Notes: generated from the sequence alone by a model not told the origin. DNA of 64,000 bases from Parahaliea maris (GCF_008064665.1 NZ_VRZA01000003.1:496001-560000), one strand, 5' to 3'. Shown: positions 17,209 through 26,123, counted from the stretch's first letter. Numbers and translations: made by a program.

Positions 17209-18894
17209 TCACCCCCTCTTGTTGCTGGTGGCGGTACCGCTGCCTTTGGGTCTAACGGGTCTGGACGCCTTGCTGGCGGGGCGTTTACGGGTGGGTGTCG
17301 CTGCCTTGGTTGTGCTGGTGGCCTTGCTGGTCGCTTTGCGGCTCTTGCTGGCCGCCTTTTTTCCGGCGCTGGCCTTGCGAACGGGAGACTTGCGCTTGCC
17401 TGTCTTGGCGGTGGCTTTGCTCTTGGCGCGCGTCGGGGTTTTACCCCGACCCTTCGGCGCCGCCTCGAGCGGCTGACCGAGCGCGGCCAGGAACAGGTTG
17501 CGTACCTCGCGGACATGCTCGTTGAGGTTGTCAGTGCTCCAGTCACTGGTGTCGACGGGGGCCAGAACCTCCACGTCCACGGTGGCGGGGCGGAATACGA
17601 AGTCACCCTTGGGTGCCACGTCGCCGGCATTGCGAATGACCACCGGGACGATGGGGACACCGGCCTGCATCGCCAGGTGGAAAGCGCCCTTCTTGAAGGG
17701 CAGGAGTTTGGGGTTGATGCTGCGCGTTCCTTCGGGCGCCAGTACCACCGACTTGCCCTCTTCGCGCATGGCCTGCACCAGGGGCTCCATCGCCTCGATA
17801 GCACTGCGGGCGTTGGCGCGATCGATCATCACCACGCCGCCCATCTCCAGTACCTTGCCAATCACGGGCAGCTTCTTGATTTCTTTCTTGCCGACACCGG
17901 CGATGTCCCGCCGCAGCAGGCTGGTCATGATGACCACATCCGCCTTGCTCTGGTGATTGAAGATGAACACCGCCGGGCGATGGCTCCAGAGGTTTTCCTC
18001 GCCTTTCACATGCAGGTGTAGCCCGATCAGCGCGCTGGCGGTGTCGGCAAACAGCGAGAAGGAAAAGTTCAGGGAGTCACGGCGCGAGCCGGTCAGGGCA
18101 TAGATGGGCAGGCCCGCGGCGAAGCTTGGAACCAGGCTGACGGTCGCTGCCACCGAACGCACCCATTGCGACAGGGTGGGGCGACCGCGGCTGCCAAAGC
18201 GTGCCACGGGCCACTCCCGGTCCCGGGCGACACCCGCAAGGCGGGCGCTCGGGTTCAGGGCGCGGGGATAACCGACCCGCTCCAGCAGCAGCTGGTCGTC
18301 GGTGCTGTCGCTGTAGAAGAAGCTGGCATCGAGGTCGGCCTTGTACTGGGAGGCCAGTTGCTCGGCGGCATCGACCTTGCCCTGACCAAAGCAGGTGGGG
18401 GAGATGACCTGGCCGGTGAACCGTCCTTTTTTTACCTCCAGCTGGGTGCACAGTACGTTCGGGATGCCAAGGTCCCGCGCCGCAGGCTCCACCTGGTAGG
18501 GGGTGGCTGAAGAAATGACCGCTACCGTATGTCCCTTGGCCTGGTGAGCCTCGATCAGTGCCCGTGACTCGGGATAGACGCTGCGGGCGATATGGCTGAG
18601 GTAGAGACGCTCACCAATTTCTTCGTAAGCACTTTCCTCGACACCACGCATGAACTGGGCGGTGACCGCCATCATGGCGGAAAACCCGAGGTTGCCGAGA
18701 CCGAAGCTGGTCATGGCCGTGGTGAGCTCTACCAGCTGCCGCGGCGACAGGTCTCCCCGGCGAATCTGTTCCCGGAGAAAAACGGTGGCGGAGTAGCCGG
18801 CGATGATGGTGCCATCGAAATCGAAAATTGCCGCAATCTGCGGGCCTTCCGGCGAGGACTCAATGTCCCGCAGCAGTTGCTTGAGTGTTGCCAT
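17209..18894 (-). CDS. HAD phosphatase - PlsC acyltransferase fusion with Lys/Ala-rich tail
   Basis: 561 residues in three parts. Residues ~20-220 are a HAD-IB phosphatase (DFDGTI; VISSATPYQV; YSDSTDDQLL). Residues ~280-480 are a 1-acyl-glycerol-3-phosphate acyltransferase with the NHQSKAD box (H-x4-D) and APEGTRSINPKLLPFKKGAF. The last ~85 residues are a histone-H1/AlgP-like Lys-Ala-Ser-Thr tail (KSRKATSKATSTTKAATPTR). The acyltransferase part makes phosphatidic acid from the PlsB product; the HAD part may dephosphorylate a lipid or glycerol phosphate. The tail could bind anionic membrane or nucleic acid. First gene of the operon. Confidence 0.88.
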   Translation of the reverse strand: MATLKQLLRDIESSPEGPQIAAIFDFDGTIIAGYSATVFLREQIRRGDLSPRQLVELTTAMTSFGLGNLGFSAMMAVTAQFMRGVEESAYEEIGERLYLSHIARSVYPESRALIEAHQAKGHTVAVISSATPYQVEPAARDLGIPNVLCTQLEVKKGRFTGQVISPTCFGQGKVDAAEQLASQYKADLDASFFYSDSTDDQLLLERVGYPRALNPSARLAGVARDREWPVARFGSRGRPTLSQWVRSVAATVSLVPSFAAGLPIYALTGSRRDSLNFSFSLFADTASALIGLHLHVKGEENLWSHRPAVFIFNHQSKADVVIMTSLLRRDIAGVGKKEIKKLPVIGKVLEMGGVVMIDRANARSAIEAMEPLVQAMREEGKSVVLAPEGTRSINPKLLPFKKGAFHLAMQAGVPIVPVVIRNAGDVAPKGDFVFRPATVDVEVLAPVDTSDWSTDNLNEHVREVRNLFLAALGQPLEAAPKGRGKTPTRAKSKATAKTGKRKSPVRKASAGKKAASKSRKATSKATSTTKAATPTRKRPASKASRPVRPKGSGTATSNKRG

Positions 18895-18960
18895 TGTTTC
18901 CCTGTCCGATCTAATTCTGTCAGGGCCCGTGTTGGCGTCGTTATCGGGGCCTGTTCATGG

Positions 18961-18991
18961 AGCATAACGCAAAGTGGCTGCGTAGGGTCAA
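18961..18991 (-). promoter_or_regulatory. Possible promoter of the HAD-plsC/plsB/gpsA operon
   Basis: Minus strand TTGACC (18991-18986) and TATGCT (18966-18961) with a long 19-bp spacer, ~70 bp before the first start codon. The match is imperfect and the spacing loose. Confidence 0.3.
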
Positions 18992-19047
18992 ATTGTGGGT
19001 GTTGGGCAGTGAATTTGGGCTCATCCCTGCCGGCATGCCCGAAAAGA

Positions 19048-19115
19048 GGGGCAGGCTCTCCATGCCTCCCGGGATGTACCGTCCACACCCGATAAAGCGG
19101 GGTGGGCTCTCCATG
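19048..19115. repeat. Two direct copies of a 17-bp motif
   Basis: The 17-mer at 19048-19064 (GGGGCAGGCTCTCCATG) recurs at 19099-19115 as GGGGTGGGCTCTCCATG, 15 of 17 identical, 51 bp apart. They lie in the gap between the phospholipid operon and the candidate small RNA, and no gene covers them. They look like an extragenic repeat family member. Confidence 0.4.
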
Positions 19116-19120
19116 GACAT

Positions 19121-19150
19121 AAAAAAAACGCCACCAGAATCTGGTGGCGT
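19121..19150 (-). terminator. Strong intrinsic terminator (minus strand)
   Basis: ACGCCACCAG / CTGGTGGCGT form a perfect 10-bp stem with a 3-nt loop, followed on the minus strand by eight U (A-tract 19121-19128). A textbook rho-independent terminator for leftward transcription. Confidence 0.9.
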
Positions 19151-19320
19151 ACGAGGGGTAATACCAATGTTGCTTTTGCGTCCGGGCCTCCTGCCTCAGC
19201 GGAGTACGTCCCCCAGCCTTGGCGCGTCTCTGACTACGCGCTCCATGCTTCCCCAAAGGGACAGCGGTGTAACAACGATCGTGAGTCACCCCATGCATGC
19301 ATACGATCTGCCGCCGCCCA
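19121..19320 (-). ncRNA. Candidate small RNA (~200 nt)
   Basis: A leftward promoter (TTGCCG 19353-19348, 16-bp spacer, TATACT 19331-19326) is followed ~200 bp later by the strong terminator at 19121-19150. The reading frame that crosses it lacks a ribosome site and has no family resemblance. The predicted RNA holds five GGA triplets (in GGGGAAG, TGGAGC, GGGGGAC, AGGAGG, CCGGAC) and a GCGCGT...ACGCGC hairpin, which are features seen in CsrA/RsmA-titrating RNAs, but spacing is not typical enough to claim that. It does not match 6S, 4.5S, tmRNA or RNase P as I know them. Confidence 0.5.
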
Positions 19321-19325
19321 ATTTC

Positions 19326-19353
19326 AGTATAGGAAGCGATCCGGCCACGGCAA
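19326..19353 (-). promoter_or_regulatory. Sigma-70-type promoter of the candidate small RNA
   Basis: TTGCCG (4/6 to consensus) and TATACT (5/6) with a 16-bp spacer, reading leftward. It stands between the end of the oxidase operon (19421) and the terminator at 19121, so it would give the ~200 nt transcript a start of its own. Confidence 0.55.
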
Positions 19354-19420
19354 GAAATAACCCCATGAAATTATCTTATTTCTAATGATAACTAAGGGTT
19401 ATTTCTTAGTGCTTATTAAC

Positions 19421-20305
19421 CTATTGGGGGTCCCCCGTTTTCCTGAACAGCAGGGTCATGCGGTCCGACTCGCCGATGGCGTCTACCGCCGCTTTCTTGT
19501 CCGGATCATCCCTGGTGCCGCTGTAGCTGGGCGGCAGGCGCCACACGATCTCGGTTTCGCCAATCTCATCCCTGGGGTTGGCGTTGATCTCGCTTTGGTC
19601 CACCAGCGTGAAGCCAGCGGCCTCGAAAACGGCAATCACCTGCGACTGTTTGAGGTAACCGCGGCTGCCATTGGTGCTGGCGTCACTGGCCGATTCGGGC
19701 GCGCGGTGCTGTACCACGCCTACCAGGCCATCGGGCTTGAGCAGGGCGCGGGTTGCTGAAAGCGCCTGGGACAGGGTGCCTGCGCTGTCCTCGAAGCGGA
19801 ACAGGTTGTGCAGGGCACGGATCATCAACACCCGGTCCACCTGCCCCTGGGCCTCGGGCGGTACGGTGCCAAAGGTGAAGCCCCGGGCGGTGATGCCCTC
19901 CGCGCCATAGCCTTTGGCCTGACCGGCGAAGTCGCGGGTAGAGGCCTTGCGGGCTTTCACCCAGTCATCACCGTAGCCAAACATGGGCCACATGCGGTCC
20001 ACGTAGTTGAGTCCGTAGAGGGTCCCTTCACTGCCGAGGTAGGGCACCAGGATGCGGGTGTACCAGCCGCCGCCGGGCAGCGCTTCGGCCACGGTCATGC
20101 CGGGCTCCACACGAAAAAATGTCAGTGTCTGCAGGGGGTGGCGGGCGCTGTCGCGCTGTTTGTCCTCGTCGCTGCGTGCGCTGACGGCGGCCTGCAGGGC
20201 CTCACTGTCCACCGCCAGGGCGGGCGCCGCATTGAGGAGGGCAGCCAGGGCCAGGGCGCTGAAAGGGGTCGCCAACCCGGCGCTGCGTGGTAAACGTAAA
20301 GCCAT
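19421..20305 (-). CDS. Exported methyltransferase-like protein
   Basis: 294 residues from the ATG at 20305, chosen because it opens a clear signal peptide ([21 protein letters not shown]); the frame upstream to 20467 has no such logic. The mature part has the SAM-binding-like pattern FFRVEPGMTVAEALPGGGWY and VDRVLMIRALHNLFRFEDS, as in predicted methyltransferases of the COG4798 type, which are repeatedly found with signal peptides although SAM is cytoplasmic. It is the last gene of the oxidase block. Function unknown. Confidence 0.75.
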   Translation of the reverse strand: MALRLPRSAGLATPFSALALAALLNAAPALAVDSEALQAAVSARSDEDKQRDSARHPLQTLTFFRVEPGMTVAEALPGGGWYTRILVPYLGSEGTLYGLNYVDRMWPMFGYGDDWVKARKASTRDFAGQAKGYGAEGITARGFTFGTVPPEAQGQVDRVLMIRALHNLFRFEDSAGTLSQALSATRALLKPDGLVGVVQHRAPESASDASTNGSRGYLKQSQVIAVFEAAGFTLVDQSEINANPRDEIGETEIVWRLPPSYSGTRDDPDKKAAVDAIGESDRMTLLFRKTGDPQ

Positions 20306-20463
20306 ACTGAGATATCCGGTTGCCAGAGGGTGCACCAAGGTTGGCCCAGTGCCGCGCATCGCGCAAGCCTGCGCTGCGCGAGCGCCTGCCGGGGGCGCAA
20401 TCGCCATGACGCCGAAAGGCGGTGGGAAGGTGACGGCAGTCAGGCGGTTCAGGTGGCGGGATG

Positions 20464-21156
20464 TCAATTACCGGCTGCAACGTACTGTCGAACCGCCCGG
20501 TAATCCCGGACCAGGGTCTCGGGTGCAAAACCCGGCAGCCCCGCTCCAGTCTGTACCGGTTTGAAAACGGCCTGTAGTTCCCCCGCCGGGTTCAGCAGGT
20601 AGAGCGCCACTCCGTGACTCACCCGGTAGTCGTTGCTCGCAATCGCATCTTCGCTGTCGCTCAGGGGTTCCAGTTGTGCCAGCAGGCCCAGCCCCTGTTC
20701 GAGGCCAAGGTGAGGGTTATCCGGATCGTCCTCGTGGGTGAGGCCGATAAAGTCCTTGTCAAAGTAGGGTAGATAGGCCGCCAGTTGTTGCGGCGTGTCG
20801 CGTCGGTAGTCGATGCTGTAGAACAGGATCCGGGGTGCTGCGGTGTCCTCAGCCCCGGTCAGCGCCTCGGTGAAGGACACCAACTGGTTGAGGGTGGTTG
20901 GGCAGATGTCGGGGCAGGTCGTAAAGCCGTAGCTCAACAGATGCCAGGCGCCGAGCAGGTCTCTATTACCAAAGGGCTGACCGTGCTGGTCGAGGACAGT
21001 GAAGTCCGGCAGTGCGCGGCTGTTGTCGAGATAGACCCCCTGGATGTGGGGAGGTGCCGGCGGCCGTTGGTAGATGGCCCAGGCGGCGGCACACAGCAGT
21101 GCAGCGTTGGCGGCGAGAATCCCGACAAGCATGCGGGCCTTGGGAGACAGAGACAC
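20464..21156 (-). CDS. SCO1/SenC copper chaperone
   Basis: 230 residues with an N-terminal membrane anchor (ARMLVGILAANAALLCAAAW). The thioredoxin-like domain carries the copper-binding C-x3-C in GFTTCPDICPTTLNQ and the distal histidine in YRVSHGVALYLL. SCO proteins deliver copper to the CuA centre of oxidase subunit II, which is encoded in the same operon. GTG start preceded by GAGGTAG, 9 bp after the subunit IV stop. Confidence 0.92.
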   Translation of the reverse strand: MSLSPKARMLVGILAANAALLCAAAWAIYQRPPAPPHIQGVYLDNSRALPDFTVLDQHGQPFGNRDLLGAWHLLSYGFTTCPDICPTTLNQLVSFTEALTGAEDTAAPRILFYSIDYRRDTPQQLAAYLPYFDKDFIGLTHEDDPDNPHLGLEQGLGLLAQLEPLSDSEDAIASNDYRVSHGVALYLLNPAGELQAVFKPVQTGAGLPGFAPETLVRDYRAVRQYVAAGN

Positions 21157-21165
21157 CGGGCTACC

Positions 21166-21486
21166 TCAATTGTCGAAAAACAGTTCCCGGGTGAAATAGG
21201 TGTGATCCCCCTCAATGGCCATCAGGCTGATCAGCACGAGGATGGCGATCAGTGGCAGCATCAGTACGTACTTCAGGGAAAGGCGCTCCCAGCTCAGGTG
21301 CATGAAGATGGCCACGATAAAGCCCGCCTTGAGAAACATGAATAACAGGATCAGCGACCAGCGCCAGAAGCCCTGCAGGTGGTAAAAATCCACCAGGTAA
21401 GAGAAGGTCGATAGCACAAACAGCAGTGCCCAGATCTTCAGGTAGATACCGATCGGGTGCTGCTGGCCAGTGGCGGCTTCACTCAT
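21166..21486 (-). CDS. Cytochrome c oxidase subunit IV-like protein
   Basis: 106 residues, three hydrophobic segments (LLFVLSTFSYLVDFY; ILLFMFLKAGFIVAIFMHL; VLMLPLIAILVLISLM). The ILLFMFLKAGFIVAIFMHLS stretch is characteristic of the prokaryotic COX4/CyoD-like small subunit. It lies between subunit III and SCO1 in the oxidase operon. Confidence 0.85.
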   Translation of the reverse strand: MSEAATGQQHPIGIYLKIWALLFVLSTFSYLVDFYHLQGFWRWSLILLFMFLKAGFIVAIFMHLSWERLSLKYVLMLPLIAILVLISLMAIEGDHTYFTRELFFDN

Positions 21487-21495
21487 GGGGACACC

Positions 21496-22179
21496 TCACC
21501 ACAGATAGAAGAAGGCAAAGATAAAGACCCACACCAGGTCGACGAAGTGCCAGTACAGGCCGGCGATCTCGACGATGGCGTAACCCTTTTGTTCATAGTC
21601 ACCCCGGGCAACCCGGCGGGCGACAATCGACAGGTAGATGACCCCGGCGGTGACGTGCATGCCGTGAAAGCCGGTGATCATGAAAAAGGTCGAACCAAAC
21701 TGGGCTGCGCCCATGGGGTTACTCCAGGGGCGGACCCCTTCGTCAACGATCAGTTTGGTCCACTCGAAAGCCTGCATGCCCACGAACGAGGCTCCCAGCA
21801 CCGCGGTAGCGGCCATCAGCAATACGGTTTTGCGCCGGTCCCGCCGGTAGGCGAAATTGACCGCCATGGCCATGGTGCCGCTGCTGGTGATGAGCACGAA
21901 GGTCATGATGGCGATCAGTATCAGCGGCAGGTGATGGCCGAACATCTCCAGGGCAAAGACTTCGCTGGGATTCGGCCAGTTGTCGGTAGCCGACAGCCGC
22001 ACGTTCATGTAACCGGTCAGGAATATGCTGAAGATGAAGGTGTCAGACAGCAGGAAAATCCACATCATCAACTTGCCCCAGGGCATGTCGAAGGCCTGCT
22101 TGTCGGCGGCCCAGTCGGCCACCATGCCACTGACGCCGGGTTCGGTGTAGCCGCTGTTGTCGGGTTTGGAAGTATCCAT
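21496..22179 (-). CDS. Heme-copper oxidase subunit III (first paralogue)
   Basis: 227 residues from the ATG at 22179, two bases after the upstream gene's stop. Multispanning, with the subunit III signature GAAQFGSTFFMITGFHGMHV and WHFVDLVWVFIFAFFYLW at the C-terminus. In aa3-type oxidases subunit III stabilises subunit I and the proton path. A second, divergent subunit III-like gene lies immediately upstream. Confidence 0.9.
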   Translation of the reverse strand: MDTSKPDNSGYTEPGVSGMVADWAADKQAFDMPWGKLMMWIFLLSDTFIFSIFLTGYMNVRLSATDNWPNPSEVFALEMFGHHLPLILIAIMTFVLITSSGTMAMAVNFAYRRDRRKTVLLMAATAVLGASFVGMQAFEWTKLIVDEGVRPWSNPMGAAQFGSTFFMITGFHGMHVTAGVIYLSIVARRVARGDYEQKGYAIVEIAGLYWHFVDLVWVFIFAFFYLW

Positions 22180-22181
22180 AA

Positions 22182-22862
22182 TCAGAATCCGCACAGCGCC
22201 GCCAGCGCATTGATCGTTCCCGGTGAACTGGCCAGCAGGGCGAACAGCACCAGCCACACCGCCAGCAGGAAGTGCCAGTACTGTGCACACAGTGACAGCG
22301 GCCCGCTCAGGCTTGCGAGGCTGTCGTCATACCACACCCGGAACAGGATGTTTGCCAGCACCACCATGCCACCCAGCAGGTGCAGGCCGTGCACTGCGGT
22401 CAGCAGGTAGAAATAGCTGTTCGCCGGGTTGCTGTTGACGTAGTAGCCAAGCGCGCTGAGGCGCTGCCACAGATCGAGCTGGGCCAGCAGGAAGGCGATA
22501 GCGAAGAACACGCCCAGGCTGACGCCCAGCACCGCATGGTTGAGCTGCTCCCGCCGCGCCGACATGACCGCCCAATGCATCGCCAGGCTGCTGCCACCCA
22601 GCAGTGCCGTGTTGAACCAGAGTCGACTGGTGTCGGTGAAGGGCTGCCAGGGTTGCCCGGCCAGGGCCTGGAAGTCCGGGTACTGGGAGCGCGACAGGAA
22701 GGTAATGATGAACAGGAAAAACAGGACGCTGACAATGGCCATGATAAAGCGCAGGGCGGTGCGGGCCGTGGACATCGGGTCGGCAGCCACCGCCGGGCCG
22801 GGCACTGCAGGCTGTGGTTGTGGCTCCCAGGGCTTTTCGCGCAGGGTGCTGAAAAGGCTCAT
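22182..22862 (-). CDS. Heme-copper oxidase subunit III-like protein (second paralogue)
   Basis: 226 residues with five hydrophobic helices after a Pro-rich N-terminus. Signature segments include YFYLLTAVHGLHLLGGMVVL and LCAQYWHFLLAVWLVLFALL, again subunit III type. Having two III-type proteins side by side suggests a split or duplicated subunit, as in some caa3-type operons with extra small subunits. ATG overlaps the subunit I stop (ATGA), with GAGGAGG in front. Confidence 0.85.
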   Translation of the reverse strand: MSLFSTLREKPWEPQPQPAVPGPAVAADPMSTARTALRFIMAIVSVLFFLFIITFLSRSQYPDFQALAGQPWQPFTDTSRLWFNTALLGGSSLAMHWAVMSARREQLNHAVLGVSLGVFFAIAFLLAQLDLWQRLSALGYYVNSNPANSYFYLLTAVHGLHLLGGMVVLANILFRVWYDDSLASLSGPLSLCAQYWHFLLAVWLVLFALLASSPGTINALAALCGF

Positions 22863-24628
22863 ATCGCACCTCCTCGCTCATCGTGTTCATCGCTGGTCGG
22901 GTGCGCCGCGTCCGGTGGTTCATTCTGGGGAATAAAGTCATGGCTGGCGCCGGGTACGCTGAAGTCGTAAGCCCAGCGGTACACGGTGGGCAGTTCCGGC
23001 CCCCAGTTGCCGTGGTGGGGCGGTACGTCGGGGGTCTGCCATTCCAGGCTCGTCGCGCCCCAGGGATTGTGTCCCGCCTTTTCCCCGTGACGCAGGCTCC
23101 AGAAAACATTGAACAGGAAGATCAGCTGACTGGCGCCGACGATCAGCGCCGAAACGGTAATCGAGGCGTTCAGCGACAGGGCCGATTCAGGGATGAAGTC
23201 GGTGCTGCCCATGGCGAAATAACGCCGCGGCACGCCGAGGAAGCCCAGGTAGTGCATGGGCAGGTAGATGGCGTAAGTGCCGAGGAAAGTGAGCCAGAAG
23301 TGGGCCTTGCCCAGGGCGTCGTTGAGCATCCGCCCGGTCATCAGCGGGTACCAGTGATAGATGGCGGCGAACAGCACCATGATGGGGGAGACCCCCATCA
23401 CCATGTGAAAGTGGGCCACCACGAAGTAGGTGTCGGACAGGGGCAGGTCAATGGTCACGTTGCCGAGGAACAGCCCCGTCAGCCCACCGTGAATGAAGGT
23501 GAAGATAAAGCCGATGGCAAACAGCATGGGCACCCGCAGGTGGATGTTGCCGCGCCACAGGGTGAGCACCCAGTTGTAGACCTTGATCGCCGTAGGCACG
23601 GCGATAATCAGTGTGGTGGTGGCGAAAAAGAAGCCGAAAGCCGGGTGCATGCCGCTGACGTACATGTGGTGCGCCCACACCACAAAGCTGAGGCCGCCGA
23701 TGGCGACAATGGCCCAGACCATCATGCGGTAGCCGAAGATGTTCTTGCGGGCGTGGCAGGCCAGCACGTCCGACACCATGCCGAAGGCGGGCAGGGCGAC
23801 AATGTAGACCTCCGGGTGGCCGAAGAACCAGAACAGGTGCTGGAACAGGACCGGGCTGCCGCCGGTGTAGTCGAGGTTTTCACCCAGTGAGACCAGCGCC
23901 GGCATGAAGAAGCTGGTGCCGACGATCTTGTCCAGCAGCATCATGATGGCGCTGACCAACAGGGCCGGGAAGGCCAGCAGGCCGAGCACCGTAGCGGTGA
24001 AAATGCCCCAGATGGTCAGCGGCATGCGCATCAGGGTCATGCCGCGGGTACGGGCCTGCAGCACGGTGGTAACGTAGTTCAGGCCGCCCATGGTGAAAGC
24101 CACGATGAATACCGCCAGCGACACCAGCATCAGGATAATGCCCCAGTCGTAACCCGGGGTGCCCTGCAAGATGGCCTGTGGCGGGTACAGCGTCCAGCCG
24201 GCGCCGGTCGGCCCGCCGGGCACAAAGAAACTGGCCATCAGGATGATCACCGACAGCAGGTACATCCAGTAGCTCAGCATGTTCATGTAGGGGAAGACCA
24301 TGTCCCGGGCACCGACCATGAGCGGAATCAGGTAATTGCCGAAGCCTCCCAGCAGCAGGGCGGTGAGCAGGTAAATCACCATGATCATGCCGTGCATGGT
24401 GACAAACTGCAGGTAACTGCTCGGGGTAATGAAATCGAAGGTGTCGGGAAAGCCAAGCTGCAAGCGCATCAGGCCTGACAGCACCAGGGCCACCAGCCCG
24501 ACAAACACCGCGGTCAGGCCATATTGGATGGCGATCACCTTGTGGTCCTGGCTCCAGATGTACTTGGTGACAAAACTGTGCGGGTCGTGCAGTTCCAGGG
24601 TCTGGTCGGCCAGCGCGGTATGTTGCAT
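22859..24628 (-). CDS. Cytochrome c oxidase subunit I
   Basis: 589 residues, 12 or more helices. The low-spin/high-spin heme and CuB ligands are visible: MHGMIMVIY (heme a histidine), FWFFGHPEVYIVALP (CuB His with the cross-linked Tyr), VWAHHMYVSGM (two CuB His) and VVAHFHMVMG (heme ligands). The GNYLIPLMVGARDM D-channel asparagine/aspartate region is present, so it should pump protons as an A-type oxidase. Located after subunit II in the operon (13-bp gap). Confidence 0.96.
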   Translation of the reverse strand: MQHTALADQTLELHDPHSFVTKYIWSQDHKVIAIQYGLTAVFVGLVALVLSGLMRLQLGFPDTFDFITPSSYLQFVTMHGMIMVIYLLTALLLGGFGNYLIPLMVGARDMVFPYMNMLSYWMYLLSVIILMASFFVPGGPTGAGWTLYPPQAILQGTPGYDWGIILMLVSLAVFIVAFTMGGLNYVTTVLQARTRGMTLMRMPLTIWGIFTATVLGLLAFPALLVSAIMMLLDKIVGTSFFMPALVSLGENLDYTGGSPVLFQHLFWFFGHPEVYIVALPAFGMVSDVLACHARKNIFGYRMMVWAIVAIGGLSFVVWAHHMYVSGMHPAFGFFFATTTLIIAVPTAIKVYNWVLTLWRGNIHLRVPMLFAIGFIFTFIHGGLTGLFLGNVTIDLPLSDTYFVVAHFHMVMGVSPIMVLFAAIYHWYPLMTGRMLNDALGKAHFWLTFLGTYAIYLPMHYLGFLGVPRRYFAMGSTDFIPESALSLNASITVSALIVGASQLIFLFNVFWSLRHGEKAGHNPWGATSLEWQTPDVPPHHGNWGPELPTVYRWAYDFSVPGASHDFIPQNEPPDAAHPTSDEHDERGGAI

Positions 24629-24641
24629 AAGCCTTTCCTTC

Positions 24642-25994
24642 CTACAGGGTATTCACGTAAGCCAGCAGGTCGTCGATGGACTGTTCGTTTTGCAGTGAAC
24701 GCGCCATCAATACCATCTGGTGCCCAAAGTTGTCGTCGCCGTGGGTGCCGCGAATGCCGCGGCGGAAGTTCTCCAGCTGCCGTTTCAGGTACCAGTCCTG
24801 CTGGCCCGCGAGACGCGGAGCCTGCAGGGCATGGTTGCCCTGCCCGAGGCGGCCGTGGCAGGCGCCGCAGGTGTTGAAGTGGGCGGCGCCGCGGTGGGGG
24901 TCACCCTCGACAGTGGCGTCGCTATCGGCGGCGGGCAGGCTGGCGATATAGGCAGTGAGGTTGCGCATGGCGCTGCCGGCGGCCACCGTTGCGGCCATCG
25001 CCGCCATCTGTGCGCCAAGGTTGTCCTGCTCGTGGGCACCGCGTACCCCCTGCTGGTAATAGCGCAGCTGGCGTTCGAGATACCAGGTTTCCAGCCCGGC
25101 GAGGGCCGGTGCATTCATGGCGGGATTGCCTTCACCCTCGGGACCATGGCAGGCGCTGCAGGTGGCGTAGGCCAGGCGCCCGGCGTCGGGGTCACCGGCG
25201 GGCTGGCTGCTGATATCCGCCCAGGTGGACTGGGAGCCAAGCCAGGTGTCGAAGTCATCCTGGGTGTCCACCACCACCTGCCCGCGCATGGCGTAGTGGG
25301 CGATCCCGCACAGCTCCATGCACAGTACGTCGAAGCGCCCGGTGCGGGTGGGGGTAAACCAGACGAAACTCACCGAGCCGGGAACCAGGTCCATCTTCAC
25401 CCGGAATTGGGGAACCGCGAAATCGTGTAGCACATCCTTGGAGCGCAGCAGCAGCTTCACCGGGCGATCCAGTGGCAGGTGCAGCTCGTTGCTCGAGACC
25501 AGGATGTCATCGGCCCCCGCGGGATCGGCGGGACTCATGCCGAAGGGGTTGTCGGGGCCGACATACCGGGAAGCGACCTCCCCGAGTACGCCGTCTGCCC
25601 CCGGGAAGCGGTAGCTCCACTGCCACTGCTCGCCGACCACCTCTACCGGGGTCGCCTCCTCGGGCACCTGGGTGAAGTCGGCCCACACCACCAGCCCGGG
25701 AGCGAGCATCGCGGCGACGCCGACCGCGGTAATCACGGTGAGCCAGGTTTCCAGGCGTTTGTTCTCCGGCTCGTAGTGGGCGCGCTGGTCCGGCCGGTGC
25801 CGGTAGCGATAGACCGCCCAGGCCATGAACAGGTTGACGGCCACGAAGACGGCGCCGGTGATGTACAGGGTGATGTCGACGGTGGTGTCGACGGTGTGCC
25901 AGTTGGAGGCCAGTGGGGTAAACCACCAGGGACTCAGGACGTGGAACAACAGTGAGCCCACGACCAGTACCACCAATGCGATGACCAGCTTCAT
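24642..25994 (-). CDS. Cytochrome c oxidase subunit II with two fused cytochrome c domains
   Basis: 450 residues, far longer than a normal subunit II (~230-280). Two N-terminal helices, then the cupredoxin domain with a complete CuA site: H190, C225, E227 (backbone), C229, H233, M236 (CMELCGIAHYAM). The C-terminal half carries two heme c sites, CSACH at 279-283 and CGACH at 376-380, each followed by candidate axial methionines. It is a diheme caa3-type entry subunit; diheme subunit II is known from Desulfovibrio cc(o/b)o3. Heads the oxidase operon. Confidence 0.95.
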   Translation of the reverse strand: MKLVIALVVLVVGSLLFHVLSPWWFTPLASNWHTVDTTVDITLYITGAVFVAVNLFMAWAVYRYRHRPDQRAHYEPENKRLETWLTVITAVGVAAMLAPGLVVWADFTQVPEEATPVEVVGEQWQWSYRFPGADGVLGEVASRYVGPDNPFGMSPADPAGADDILVSSNELHLPLDRPVKLLLRSKDVLHDFAVPQFRVKMDLVPGSVSFVWFTPTRTGRFDVLCMELCGIAHYAMRGQVVVDTQDDFDTWLGSQSTWADISSQPAGDPDAGRLAYATCSACHGPEGEGNPAMNAPALAGLETWYLERQLRYYQQGVRGAHEQDNLGAQMAAMAATVAAGSAMRNLTAYIASLPAADSDATVEGDPHRGAAHFNTCGACHGRLGQGNHALQAPRLAGQQDWYLKRQLENFRRGIRGTHGDDNFGHQMVLMARSLQNEQSIDDLLAYVNTL

Positions 25995-26123
25995 AGCAAC
26001 TCCGACCGGTGATTATTGTTGTGGCTTCCCCGGTGTCGCCTGTGAATTTACCGGTGTGTTGCTCCGGTTGGCGGCCGACCCCTTGCGCGGGTCAGGCGGC
26101 CTTTTGGAAACGGTGTTGCTGAC

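Noticed and set aside
18729-19298. Leftward frame across the candidate small RNA
   Set aside because: No ribosome site, covers a strong terminator and repeat copies, composition unlike neighbours, and its end overlaps the HAD-PlsC gene in another frame.
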